Shown here piece after piece: positions 1-8,028 of a stretch of 64,000 nt of DNA. Position 1 is the stretch's first letter, and each line of letters begins with the position of its first letter. This DNA is from UBA1413 sp964567485. Lineage in GTDB: Bacteria > Bacteroidota > Bacteroidia > Bacteroidales > Prolixibacteraceae. The translations under genes were made by a program, and so were the position numbers. Where the stretch lies: positions 1 to 64,000 of the forward strand of contig CAZMMX010000002.1 in the NCBI GenBank assembly GCA_964567485.1, given 5' to 3'. Under the pieces are notes generated by a model that had not been told where the DNA came from, did no database searches, and saw only the letters and a program-made list of their open reading frames with translations.

Positions 1-2
1 TC

Positions 3-311
3 AGTTCCGCATTGACTTTGGATGAAGTCAAGAAAGAAAGAAATTATGAGTTGTGGTGTGAAGGTGCACGATGGATTGATATGAAACGTTGGGGCGAATT
101 TAATAAAGCGAAGAACGCAGGAAAAAATATTCCTTCGCTGAAAGATGCCTTCTTTACTTCAAACGAGACTACCCATAGAGGATATACCACATATTCAAAG
201 CCTAACGAAGGGAAACAGGCTGGATTCGTGGAAGGGAAACACGAATGGTTCCCTTATCCATACAGCGTAACTTCTATTAATCCTGAATTACAGCAAAATC
301 CGGGATGGTAA
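3..311 (+). CDS. SusD/RagB family outer-membrane glycan-binding lipoprotein, C-terminal end
   Basis: The reading frame is open from the window edge, so only about the last 102 residues are present. The stretch ERNYELWCEGARWIDMKRWG is the conserved SusD C-terminal helix, and the ending FPYPYSV..NPELQQNPGW is the usual SusD terminus. SusD proteins sit on the outer face of the outer membrane and form a lid on a SusC TonB-dependent transporter to capture oligosaccharides; the SusC partner would lie upstream of this window. The esterase and GH127 genes that follow on the same strand fit a polysaccharide-utilisation locus. The glycan cannot be read from this fragment alone. Confidence 0.9.
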   Translation, partial: SSALTLDEVKKERNYELWCEGARWIDMKRWGEFNKAKNAGKNIPSLKDAFFTSNETTHRGYTTYSKPNEGKQAGFVEGKHEWFPYPYSVTSINPELQQNPGW

Positions 312-346
312 TAGAATTACCGTAAGGAAATAATTCGGTATTAAGC

Positions 347-377
347 AAGCCGGTCCCTGACGTACGGGGACCGGCTT
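347..377 (+). terminator. Hairpin after the SusD gene
   Basis: An 11-bp perfect inverted repeat (AAGCCGGTCCC at 347-357, GGGACCGGCTT at 367-377) encloses a short loop, 36 bases after the SusD stop codon. Only a short T tract follows, so it is either a modest intrinsic terminator or an mRNA 3'-end stabiliser separating susD from the esterase gene. Confidence 0.65.
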
Positions 378-453
378 TGCGTGGTCAGGTGGTGTCCTTT
401 CCTATACATCTATGAATTATTATTATCTTTAAAAACTTAAAACCATTTTACCT

Positions 454-1647
454 ATGAGAAATTACGCAACCATGATTTTGCTAATGCTGACCCTGTCGGT
501 TTGGACGGGGAAGGCGCAGACCACCCCGCCGGCGGTCGTCGAAGATTTCCAACCCTCAGTGGTCAATCAGCCCGGCAAGCTCTTTCCCCAGGTCAATTCC
601 GAAGGAAGGGTACGTGTTCAGATTTCCGCCCCTGAAGCACTTAAGGTTCAACTCGATATCAGCGCCGTGAAATACGACCTCGTAAAAGACGACCAGGGAG
701 TATGGACCGGTGAATCGGCTCCCCAGGACGAAGGGTTCCACTATTACCAGCTTTGGATTGACGGCGCGGCAGTGCCCGATCCGGGAAGCCTCTATTTCTA
801 TGGGGCCAGCCGTTGGGGCAGCGGCATTGAAATTCCCGCCAAAGACCAGGATTTCTATGCCATGAAAAATGTCCCCCATGGCCAGGTCCGCGAAATCCCC
901 TATTTCTCAAAGAGCAACAACTCCATGCGGCGTTGTTTTGTCTATACCCCTCCCGGCTATGACCAGGATCTGAATAGCCGTTATCCGGTGCTGTACCTTC
1001 AGCATGGAGGGGGAGAAGATGAGACCGGCTGGGCAAACCAGGGACATGCCAACCTGATCATGGATAACCTCATCGCCGCAGGAAAAGCCACGCCCTTCAT
1101 CATTGTTATGGACAACGGCAGCTGGGCCATGCCCCGGCCGACCGGGCCGGCCCCACAGGCCCGTCCCGCCCAACCCCGTGAACGTCCTGCCGGACCCTGG
1201 CCACCCGCAGGCTGGGCCGACGGATTCAAAAAAACCCTGCTGGAAGATATCATTCCCATGATCGACGCCAACTTCCGCACACTGGCCGATCAACCCCACC
1301 GCGCCATGGCTGGTCTCTCCATGGGAGGCATGCAAACCCGCGCCATCACCCTGGCAAATCCTGAGGTCTTCTCCCAAGTCGGCATGTTCAGCGGCGGAAG
1401 CTACAGCCTGGAGGATGTCAATAACGCCCCCGGGTTCAAGGAAAAAGTCAAATTCCTCTTCGTCAGCTTCGGAAGCCGCGAACTCGAAAACCGCAGGGCC
1501 GGTTTCGGCGGTGACCCCGAAACCAATACAGAAGCCCTCAAAAATGCCGGCATGAATACCCATTACTATGTATCTCCCCTGACGGCCCACGAATGGCAGA
1601 CCTGGAGACGCAGCCTCTACGAATTTGCCCAACGGGTATTCAAATAG
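454..1647 (+). CDS. Secreted carbohydrate esterase, CE1/feruloyl-esterase type
   Basis: 397 residues. A signal peptide ends about residue 21 (GKA|Q, giving an N-terminal Gln). Residues about 45-130 look like the early-set/CBM48-like domain found in front of bacterial CE1 esterases, and 150-397 are an alpha/beta-hydrolase with the nucleophile motif GLSMGG (Ser289) and a C-terminal His379 in TAHEW. Family members remove feruloyl or acetyl groups from xylan or arabinoxylan side chains. A Pro/Arg-rich insertion at about 226-254 precedes the nucleophile strand. The gene lies between susD and a GH127 gene, consistent with a role in the periplasm or at the cell surface in arabinose-bearing glycan breakdown. 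Feruloyl versus acetyl specificity is not readable. Confidence 0.85.
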   Translation: MRNYATMILLMLTLSVWTGKAQTTPPAVVEDFQPSVVNQPGKLFPQVNSEGRVRVQISAPEALKVQLDISAVKYDLVKDDQGVWTGESAPQDEGFHYYQLWIDGAAVPDPGSLYFYGASRWGSGIEIPAKDQDFYAMKNVPHGQVREIPYFSKSNNSMRRCFVYTPPGYDQDLNSRYPVLYLQHGGGEDETGWANQGHANLIMDNLIAAGKATPFIIVMDNGSWAMPRPTGPAPQARPAQPRERPAGPWPPAGWADGFKKTLLEDIIPMIDANFRTLADQPHRAMAGLSMGGMQTRAITLANPEVFSQVGMFSGGSYSLEDVNNAPGFKEKVKFLFVSFGSRELENRRAGFGGDPETNTEALKNAGMNTHYYVSPLTAHEWQTWRRSLYEFAQRVFK

Positions 1648-1819
1648 GTCCGTTAACCCGGGACATTTGATTATCTTCGCCTCTGAGCGAACCAGAATTT
1701 TACTTCAGGGCAGGACTACGCTGGGTTCCTGCCCGCAGCAAAACTGACGGGAAAGCGCTGCCGGTTTCCGGCCCATAGTATAATGAGATATCGGACAGGT
1801 TAAACTATACAACTTGCTT

Positions 1820-4225
1820 ATGGTACTTCCCAAATCATGGTTTCTGAAAACCACGGCAACAGCGCTGGCCTGCCTCCTAATCCATCTCACGGGCGTAGCC
1901 CAGGAAAAACTTTATGATAATACATTTCCCTCAAGCGATGTGACATTGCTTGAGGGAACTTTTAAACATGCCCGGGACCTCAATATCCGCGTGCTGCTGG
2001 AATATGACGTGGACCGGTTGATCGCCCCCTTCCGGAAGGAGGCGGGACTTCCCGAAAAGGCCAAATTGTACCCCAACTGGGAAGGTCTCGACGGTCATGT
2101 AGGCGGCCATTACCTCTCGGCCCTGGCCATGCATTACGCTTCCACCGGCCATCGGGAATGCAAAAAACGCATGCTCTACATGATCGCAGAATTGAAAACC
2201 TGCCAGGAAGCCAACGATAGAAATAACCCGGACTGGGGAAAGGGATACGTGGGGGGCGCACCCAACAGCCGGCAAATCTGGAGTACCCTGCAGAAAGGGG
2301 ACTTTGCGGCCTACCGCGCGGCATGGGTCCCCTGGTACAACGTACATAAATTGTATGCCGGCTTGCGCGATGCCTGGCTTTATACGGGAAACAAAGATGC
2401 CCGGGAGATATTTCTGAAATTCTGCAACTGGGGCATAGCCATCACTTCAGCACTGACCGACCAGCAAATGGAGGCGATGCTCGATACCGAACATGGCGGC
2501 ATGAACGAAATATTCGCCGATGCCTACCAGATGACCGGCGATGAAAAATACCTGACGGCCGCAAAACGCTTCTCACACCGCATGTTACTCGATGCCATGG
2601 CTGCCGGAATTGATAACCTCGACAACAAGCACGCCAACACCCAGGTGCCCAAGGCCGTAGGTTTTCAGCGTATTGCCGAACTCACCGGCGATGAGCCGTA
2701 TGTCAGGGCAGGCCGTTTCTTCTGGGAAACCGTTACCGGAAACCGCTCCCTGGCTTTTGGCGGAAACAGCCGCAGGGAGTTCTTCCCCAGTGTGGCCTCG
2801 TGTACCGACTTTATCGACGATGTGGAAGGCCCCGAAACCTGCAACTCCTACAACATGCTGAAACTGACCGAAGATCTGTTCAGGGTCAGCCCGCAGGCAC
2901 GATATGCCGACTTCTACGAACGCACGATGTTTAACCACATCCTCTCCACCCAGCATCCCCAGCACGGCGGATATGTCTATTTCACCCCGGCACGGCCCCG
3001 CCATTACCGGGTGTACTCGGCACCCAACGAGGCCATGTGGTGTTGCGTGGGCAGCGGCATGGAAAACCATGGCAAATACAACCAGTTGATATACACGCAT
3101 CAGCATGACTCCCTCTTTCTGAACCTCTTCGTGGCTTCGCAACTCCGCTGGCGCGAAAAAGGGGTGAGCATGGTGCAGGAAACCCGGTTCCCCGACGAAG
3201 AAACCACCACCCTGAAGGTGACCCGGGGAAAATCGAAATTTACCCTGATGGTCCGCTATCCGGGTTGGGTGAAGAAAGGCGAACTGAAGATCCTGATCAA
3301 CGGAGAACCTTATAATCATAATGCTTCCCCCTCCTCGTATGTGGGCATTGAAAGAACCTGGAGAAAAGGGGACCGGGTGGAGCTCTTTCTGCCCATGCAC
3401 ACGTCAGTGGAACCCTTGCCCCATGTCCCCAATTACATCGCCCTCATGCACGGCCCCATCCTGCTGGGGGCCAAAACCGGTGACGAAGATTTGAAGGGCC
3501 TGGTGGCCGATGACGGACGCTGGGCGCACATCGCAGGCGGCGAACGCCTTCCGGTGGATAAAGCCCCGGTGATCATTGCCAACAGCCCCGGTGAGATTGC
3601 CGGAAAACTCATCCCCGTTAAGGATAAACCCTTCACATTTACCGCCCCGGAACTGAAGATGACCAACAATGCCAACCCCGAGTTCCTCCCTTTTTACCGG
3701 ATCCACGATTCCCGGTATATGATCTACTGGATGTGGCTTACCCCGTCGCAGTATGTTTCCTACCTCGACTCGCTCGAAATTGTGGAAAAGGAAAAGATAG
3801 AGCTTCAGAAAAGAACCGTTGATTTTGTGGCCCCCGGGGAACAGCAACCCGAAGCCGACCACCAGATGGAAAGAGAAAGGTCCAACAGCGGGACTTTCCA
3901 TGACCAGTTCTGGCGCGATGCCCGCAATGGAGGTTATTTCAGCTACAACATGGCCACGAATTCGGAAACGGGCCTGAGCCTGATGGTCCGTTACTGGGGT
4001 GCCGAGTGGGGTAACCGGAAATTCGACATTTTCATCGACGACGAAAAACTCATCACCGAGGACAACACCGGCAGATGGAACCAGAGCAGGTTTCAGGAGG
4101 TAAAATACGACATTCCCGATACCATGGTGAAAGAGAAAACCCATATCAAGTTGAAATTCCAGGCGTTACCCGGAAACAGTGCCGGCGCCGTATATTACGT
4201 CAGGCTGGTAAAAACCCTTAAATAA
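1820..4225 (+). CDS. Glycoside hydrolase family 127 (DUF1680) beta-L-arabinofuranosidase-like protein
   Basis: 801 residues from the ATG at 1820; a TTG two codons earlier is possible but less likely. The signal peptide ends at GVA|Q. The (alpha/alpha)6 GH127 domain carries the known catalytic set: Glu in RREFF (320, acid/base position), Glu and Cys in GPETC (339, 341) and the Cys pair in MWCCVGSG (408-409). In the Bifidobacterium enzyme HypBA1 these bind zinc and provide the cysteine nucleophile. The C-terminus from about 690 resembles the extra beta domain (DUF6805-like) of Bacteroidetes homologues. The expected reaction is release of beta-L-arabinofuranose. It follows the CE1 esterase by about 170 bases on the same strand, so the two probably belong to one degradative locus. 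Confidence 0.88.
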   Translation: MVLPKSWFLKTTATALACLLIHLTGVAQEKLYDNTFPSSDVTLLEGTFKHARDLNIRVLLEYDVDRLIAPFRKEAGLPEKAKLYPNWEGLDGHVGGHYLSALAMHYASTGHRECKKRMLYMIAELKTCQEANDRNNPDWGKGYVGGAPNSRQIWSTLQKGDFAAYRAAWVPWYNVHKLYAGLRDAWLYTGNKDAREIFLKFCNWGIAITSALTDQQMEAMLDTEHGGMNEIFADAYQMTGDEKYLTAAKRFSHRMLLDAMAAGIDNLDNKHANTQVPKAVGFQRIAELTGDEPYVRAGRFFWETVTGNRSLAFGGNSRREFFPSVASCTDFIDDVEGPETCNSYNMLKLTEDLFRVSPQARYADFYERTMFNHILSTQHPQHGGYVYFTPARPRHYRVYSAPNEAMWCCVGSGMENHGKYNQLIYTHQHDSLFLNLFVASQLRWREKGVSMVQETRFPDEETTTLKVTRGKSKFTLMVRYPGWVKKGELKILINGEPYNHNASPSSYVGIERTWRKGDRVELFLPMHTSVEPLPHVPNYIALMHGPILLGAKTGDEDLKGLVADDGRWAHIAGGERLPVDKAPVIIANSPGEIAGKLIPVKDKPFTFTAPELKMTNNANPEFLPFYRIHDSRYMIYWMWLTPSQYVSYLDSLEIVEKEKIELQKRTVDFVAPGEQQPEADHQMERERSNSGTFHDQFWRDARNGGYFSYNMATNSETGLSLMVRYWGAEWGNRKFDIFIDDEKLITEDNTGRWNQSRFQEVKYDIPDTMVKEKTHIKLKFQALPGNSAGAVYYVRLVKTLK

Positions 4226-4357
4226 GTCTCATTCCGGGTAGATCCATACAGACAAAACTCTTCTTAAAAAAGAAACCAGAAGGCAGCCTTTAAAGGGAGG
4301 CCTCCATAGCGGGCACCTCATCATGCACCTGGTGGGGACTTGGTAACCGGATTTTCC

Positions 4358-4365
4358 TATTTTTG
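4358..4365 (+). promoter_or_regulatory. -7 promoter element of the C69 peptidase gene
   Basis: TATTTTTG matches the Bacteroidetes -7 consensus TAnnTTTG and ends 15 bases before the ATG at 4381, implying a very short leader. No convincing -33 TTTG lies at the usual spacing. Confidence 0.5.
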
Positions 4366-4380
4366 TAAAAAACGGTTTCC

Positions 4381-6120
4381 ATGAAGATGAAGATATTTCT
4401 GATGCTGGCCGGAGTAGGACTTCTGGCCTCCCTGCGTGACAGCCATGCCTGCACCAATCTGATCGTGACCCGCGGCGCCAGCAGTGACGGCTCGGTGATG
4501 ATCACCTATGCCGCCGATTCGCACACCCGCTATGGCGCCCTGGCCTTCACTCCCGCCGCCGACCACGCCCCGGGAACGGCCTGCGAAATCTTTCACTACG
4601 AAAACGGCCGCCTCCTGGGCACCATCCCCGAAGTTCGCCACACTTACTCGGTAGTACAGTTCATGAATGAACACCAGGTGGCCATCGGGGAGACCACCTT
4701 CGGGGGCCTCGACTCCCTGCAATCGCAGCCCGGAGCCATCCTTGACTACGGCTCCCTCATGAAAATCGGCCTCCAGCGCGCCAAAACCGCCCGCGAGCTC
4801 ATCAAGGTGATCACCGATCTTGTGGCGGAATATGGCTATGCCTCCCATGGAGAGTCCTTTTCCATCTCCGACAAAAAAGAAGCCTGGATCATGGAAATCA
4901 TCGGAAAGGGGAAATATGAAAAAGGCGCCGTATGGGTGGCCCGCCTCATCCCCGACGGCATGGTGAGCGGCCATGCCAACCAGGCCCGTATTACCACCTT
5001 TCCCTTCCGGAAGGTCAACAACTGGGAGGACCCCAGCCAAACCGTCTACCACTCCCCCGATGTCATCTCATTTGCCAAAAAACAGGGCTTTTACAAAGGT
5101 CCCGATGCGTCCTTCAGCTTCTCCGATGTTTACAACCCTGTCAATTTCGGCGGCGCCCGCTATTGCGATGCCCGCGTGTGGTCTTTCTTCCGGAAAATCA
5201 ACGGCGAAATTCGCGATAATGACGACTTCACGCGTTATGTCACGGGAAAATTCGACCGTCACCCCTCGATGACCGACCAAAGCCCCAATCCCAACGGTTT
5301 CGTCTCCAACCGGCTGCCCCTGTGGGTGAAACCCGACGCGCCGGTGACTTTACAGCAGGTGATGGCCGCCATGCGCGACCATTATGAGGATACCCCCCTC
5401 GACATGCGCCATGACCAGGGCGCCGGACCCTTCGGCCTCCCCTACCGCTGGCGCCCCATGGAATTCACCGTCGACAGTGTCACCTACCTCAACGAAAGAG
5501 CCGTAGCCACCCAGCAAACAGGATACAGCTTCGTAGCCCAGTCACGCCAGTGGCTCCCCGACCCTGTGGGAGGCATCTTCTGGTTCGGCGTCGACGATGC
5601 CGACGGTTGCGTATACGCCCCCATGTACTGCGGCATCCGCGAGGTCCCCGAAAGCTACGCCCACGGAAACGGATCCATGATCTCCTGGTCGGAAACCTCG
5701 GCCTTCTGGACCTTCAGCCAGGTCAACAACTGGGCCTACACACGCTACAACATGATCCATCCTGAAATTGAGACCTACCAGACCGAAATCGAAAACCGCT
5801 TCTTCACGGAAACCGCTATGGTCGACCAGCAGGCCATGGCCCTCTATAACCAGAACCCCGGCGCTGCCTTCGACACTATCACCGCCTATTCGGTGGTCAC
5901 CGGCAATAAACTGGTGGCCGACTGGAAAGCCTTCTACCACTACCTCTTCATGAAATATGTCGACGGCAACCTGAAAGTCACGGAAGGACGCCACCTCAAA
6001 GACAACGGCAATGGCAAGAACATACCCCCCTCCCCCAAATTCCCGGGATACGGAAAAGCGTGGGAACGGGTCATGATCGAGGGAACCGGCGACCGCCTGG
6101 TGATCCCGGAAGATCACTAA
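4381..6120 (+). CDS. C69-family dipeptidase (Ntn hydrolase), secreted
   Basis: 579 residues. After a leader of about 23 residues comes ACTNLIVTRGASSDGSVMI; Cys24 is the expected N-terminal nucleophile of the C69 (PepD/U34) family, exposed by cleavage. Family features downstream include EVRHTYSVVQFMNEHQVAIGE, the ISDKKEAWIMEIIG segment and the late GNKLVADWKAFYHYLFMKYVDG. The family cleaves dipeptides and short peptides; export suggests scavenging in the periplasm. It has its own -7 element, so it is probably transcribed apart from the GH127 gene. The stop codon lies only ten bases before a run of N, so downstream partners are unknown. Confidence 0.88.
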   Translation: MKMKIFLMLAGVGLLASLRDSHACTNLIVTRGASSDGSVMITYAADSHTRYGALAFTPAADHAPGTACEIFHYENGRLLGTIPEVRHTYSVVQFMNEHQVAIGETTFGGLDSLQSQPGAILDYGSLMKIGLQRAKTARELIKVITDLVAEYGYASHGESFSISDKKEAWIMEIIGKGKYEKGAVWVARLIPDGMVSGHANQARITTFPFRKVNNWEDPSQTVYHSPDVISFAKKQGFYKGPDASFSFSDVYNPVNFGGARYCDARVWSFFRKINGEIRDNDDFTRYVTGKFDRHPSMTDQSPNPNGFVSNRLPLWVKPDAPVTLQQVMAAMRDHYEDTPLDMRHDQGAGPFGLPYRWRPMEFTVDSVTYLNERAVATQQTGYSFVAQSRQWLPDPVGGIFWFGVDDADGCVYAPMYCGIREVPESYAHGNGSMISWSETSAFWTFSQVNNWAYTRYNMIHPEIETYQTEIENRFFTETAMVDQQAMALYNQNPGAAFDTITAYSVVTGNKLVADWKAFYHYLFMKYVDGNLKVTEGRHLKDNGNGKNIPPSPKFPGYGKAWERVMIEGTGDRLVIPEDH

Positions 6121-6130
6121 AACCTCCCTG

Positions 6131-6230
6131 NNNNNNNNNNNNNNNNNNNNNNNNNNNNNNNNNNNNNNNNNNNNNNNNNNNNNNNNNNNNNNNNNNNNNN
6201 NNNNNNNNNNNNNNNNNNNNNNNNNNNNNN
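6131..6230. other. Assembly gap of 100 N
   Basis: Exactly 100 undetermined bases, the conventional length for a scaffold join of unknown size. The right flank is a 30-bp tandem repeat, so the gap probably hides further repeat copies. Confidence 0.95.
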
Positions 6231-6287
6231 ACAGGGGCGTCACGTCCGGAAGCGCCATTAACAGAGGCGTCACGTCCGGAAGCGCCA
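6231..6287. repeat. 30-bp direct tandem repeat at gap edge
   Basis: Two adjacent units, 6231-6260 and 6261-6287, share the core GGCGTCACGTCCGGAAGCGC with one base difference in the leading ACAG(G/A). There is no spacer between units. It lies between two convergent genes and reads into the gap, so the copy number is unknown. The unit length is a multiple of three, so frames stay open through it, but nothing suggests it is coding. Confidence 0.85.
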
Positions 6288-6337
6288 CTCCCGAAAACCC
6301 ACATTTTCACTGTTGACCACCCGGGTGGGGTGAGGAG

Positions 6338-7843
6338 TTACACCTCCCATCCCGGCCGGTATTCCCGGGTCAGGAAGGCGTTGGCGTCGGGCAGGTTGGT
6401 GATTTTCATTGCCGCACTGTCGTAATCCACCCGTTTTCCGGCGCGCAGGGCCACGGCACCCAGCAGGATGGTTTCGGTCACCGGACCGGCATAAATGAAG
6501 CTCCCGGGAGAGGTGGTTCCCTTCAGGAAGGCGTCGACCCACACCGAATTGCCGCGGTCGGGCTTTTCCAGCTCCTCCTCTTTCCTGAGCAGTGCCATCT
6601 TCGATTCGGGCAGTAAAACAGGGTGTTCCCCCCGGAAACCAGCCACGATCTTTCCCTTGTCGCCCACAAACATCATGCCTTCGGGGGTAAGTTCCTTTCC
6701 GGCCTGCCGCAGCTCATCGGGAACCAGGGGCCGCATGCCTCCGTCGTACCAGATCAGGTCAAAGGGAGGAAGCTCCTCCTGGGCGTCGAAGCGGAACCTC
6801 ACCACGCACGAGAGCGGAAAGGCCACATCATTCTTCAGTCCCCGTGATACCCCGTTATCGAGGATCGACGTGGTGGTCCCATAGGCCTCGGCACTCACGG
6901 CCGGACTATTGATCCCCAGGGCCAGGAAGAGCGGGAAGAGGCTGTAATGTCCCATATCGGCGATGCTTCCTCCGCCAAAGTCGTACCACCCCCGGAAGAC
7001 GGCATGCGTGTAGTGGGGATGGTAAGGCCTGTCGGGCACCGGCCCCAGCCAGAGGGGCCAGTCAAAACCCCTGGGCACCGCCACCGTTTCTGCCGGATTG
7101 GCCTGCCACTGGGGCCACACCGGACGGTTCGACCAGTTGTGGATCTCCCTGAGGGTGCCGATGAACCCCGCAGTGATCCACCCCTTGATGGTTTCATATT
7201 CCGGACGATGGCTCCATGCCAGCAGGTGGGTGCCCACACCCGCACTGCCCGCCATAGCGATCGTTTTCTTGGCTTCGTTCATCCGGTTGGCAATGGGCTT
7301 ATGCGTCACCACATGCTTCCCCTTCTTCATCGACGCCAAAGCCACGGCGGCATGCAAATGGTCGGGAGTCATGATCTTCACACAATTCACATCCTTCTCC
7401 TTCTCCAGCAACTCCCGGAAATCGATATACGAGGGACAGCTGTAACGCTCCACGCCTTTGCTTCTGGCATAGTACTTCTGCACGAATTCCTGTCCCACAT
7501 CGCGACCCCCGGGAATACCCGGCAGCTTACGCCCCCACGCGTCATCGCCCAGGGCCCGGCGGATATCCTGTTTGAGACCGTCGGCCGACCAGTCGACATA
7601 ATCGGTCGTGAACTTATTGGGGTCGCAGACCGCCACGATCTGCACCGACGGATCGGCTATCAGCGTGGTCATCTCGCGCAGTCCCTGTGTGCCGCAGCCT
7701 ATGTAAGCAATGGTCAGCCGGTCACTGGGCGCCGTAAACCCGGCTCCTCCCAGTACGTGCCGCGGCACTATGGTCAACCCCGCAGCTGCCGCCACCGAAG
7801 TCCCCAGAAACCGGCGCCGGTTAATCTTCATCGTTGATGTCAT
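6338..7843 (-). CDS. Tat-exported Gfo/Idh/MocA-family oxidoreductase
   Basis: 501 residues from the first ATG; an internal ATG at 7831 would start at MKINRRRFLG. The N-terminus is a twin-arginine signal (RRRFLGTSVAAAAGL). It is followed by a Rossmann NAD(P)-binding domain starting TIAYIGCGTQGLREM and containing VAVCDPN. The middle has the family stretch VKIMTPDHLHAAVALASMKKGKHVVTHKP, close to the usual EKP segment. The C-terminal domain includes DFGGGSIADMGHYSL and ends REYRPGWEV. Exported members often act on sugars or glycosides (GH109-like), but the substrate cannot be assigned. It converges on the C69 gene across the gap and diverges from the MEMO1-AMMECR1 gene, so it is probably its own unit. 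Confidence 0.88.
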   Translation of the reverse strand: MTSTMKINRRRFLGTSVAAAAGLTIVPRHVLGGAGFTAPSDRLTIAYIGCGTQGLREMTTLIADPSVQIVAVCDPNKFTTDYVDWSADGLKQDIRRALGDDAWGRKLPGIPGGRDVGQEFVQKYYARSKGVERYSCPSYIDFRELLEKEKDVNCVKIMTPDHLHAAVALASMKKGKHVVTHKPIANRMNEAKKTIAMAGSAGVGTHLLAWSHRPEYETIKGWITAGFIGTLREIHNWSNRPVWPQWQANPAETVAVPRGFDWPLWLGPVPDRPYHPHYTHAVFRGWYDFGGGSIADMGHYSLFPLFLALGINSPAVSAEAYGTTTSILDNGVSRGLKNDVAFPLSCVVRFRFDAQEELPPFDLIWYDGGMRPLVPDELRQAGKELTPEGMMFVGDKGKIVAGFRGEHPVLLPESKMALLRKEEELEKPDRGNSVWVDAFLKGTTSPGSFIYAGPVTETILLGAVALRAGKRVDYDSAAMKITNLPDANAFLTREYRPGWEV

Positions 7844-7985
7844 GGTTTTCGTTTATAGGTGATAGATTCCTTTGTCCTCCGAAAGTTAGCGTTTTTTGAC
7901 CGAAATTGCACGCTGTGCCAACCCTTCCCCGTTTTTACCGTAAAAACCAGGACAAGGACCCCGGGAGAAATAGGTGGAGGCTGTA

Positions 7986-7993
7986 TATTTTTG
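7986..7993 (+). promoter_or_regulatory. -7 promoter element of the MEMO1-AMMECR1 gene
   Basis: TATTTTTG matches TAnnTTTG and lies 36 bases before the ATG at 8029, inside the 185-bp divergent spacer with the oxidoreductase gene. On the opposite strand a one-mismatch version (TAACTTTC, 7881-7888) may serve the oxidoreductase. Confidence 0.5.
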
Positions 7994-8028
7994 GATTTCA
8001 GGGTGATTACTATTATAAAAACCGGATC

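Noticed and set aside
907..1632. Long minus-strand frame opposite the esterase gene
   Set aside because: It is antisense to a well-recognised enzyme and shows Gly/Val-rich shadow composition typical of GC-rich genes read backwards.
6231..6287. Repeats at gap 1 as a CRISPR array
   Set aside because: Units touch each other with no spacers, and no cas gene is in the window.
6060..6425. Open frames crossing the N run at gap 1
   Set aside because: They join unrelated flanks through undetermined bases and overlap the C69 and oxidoreductase genes.
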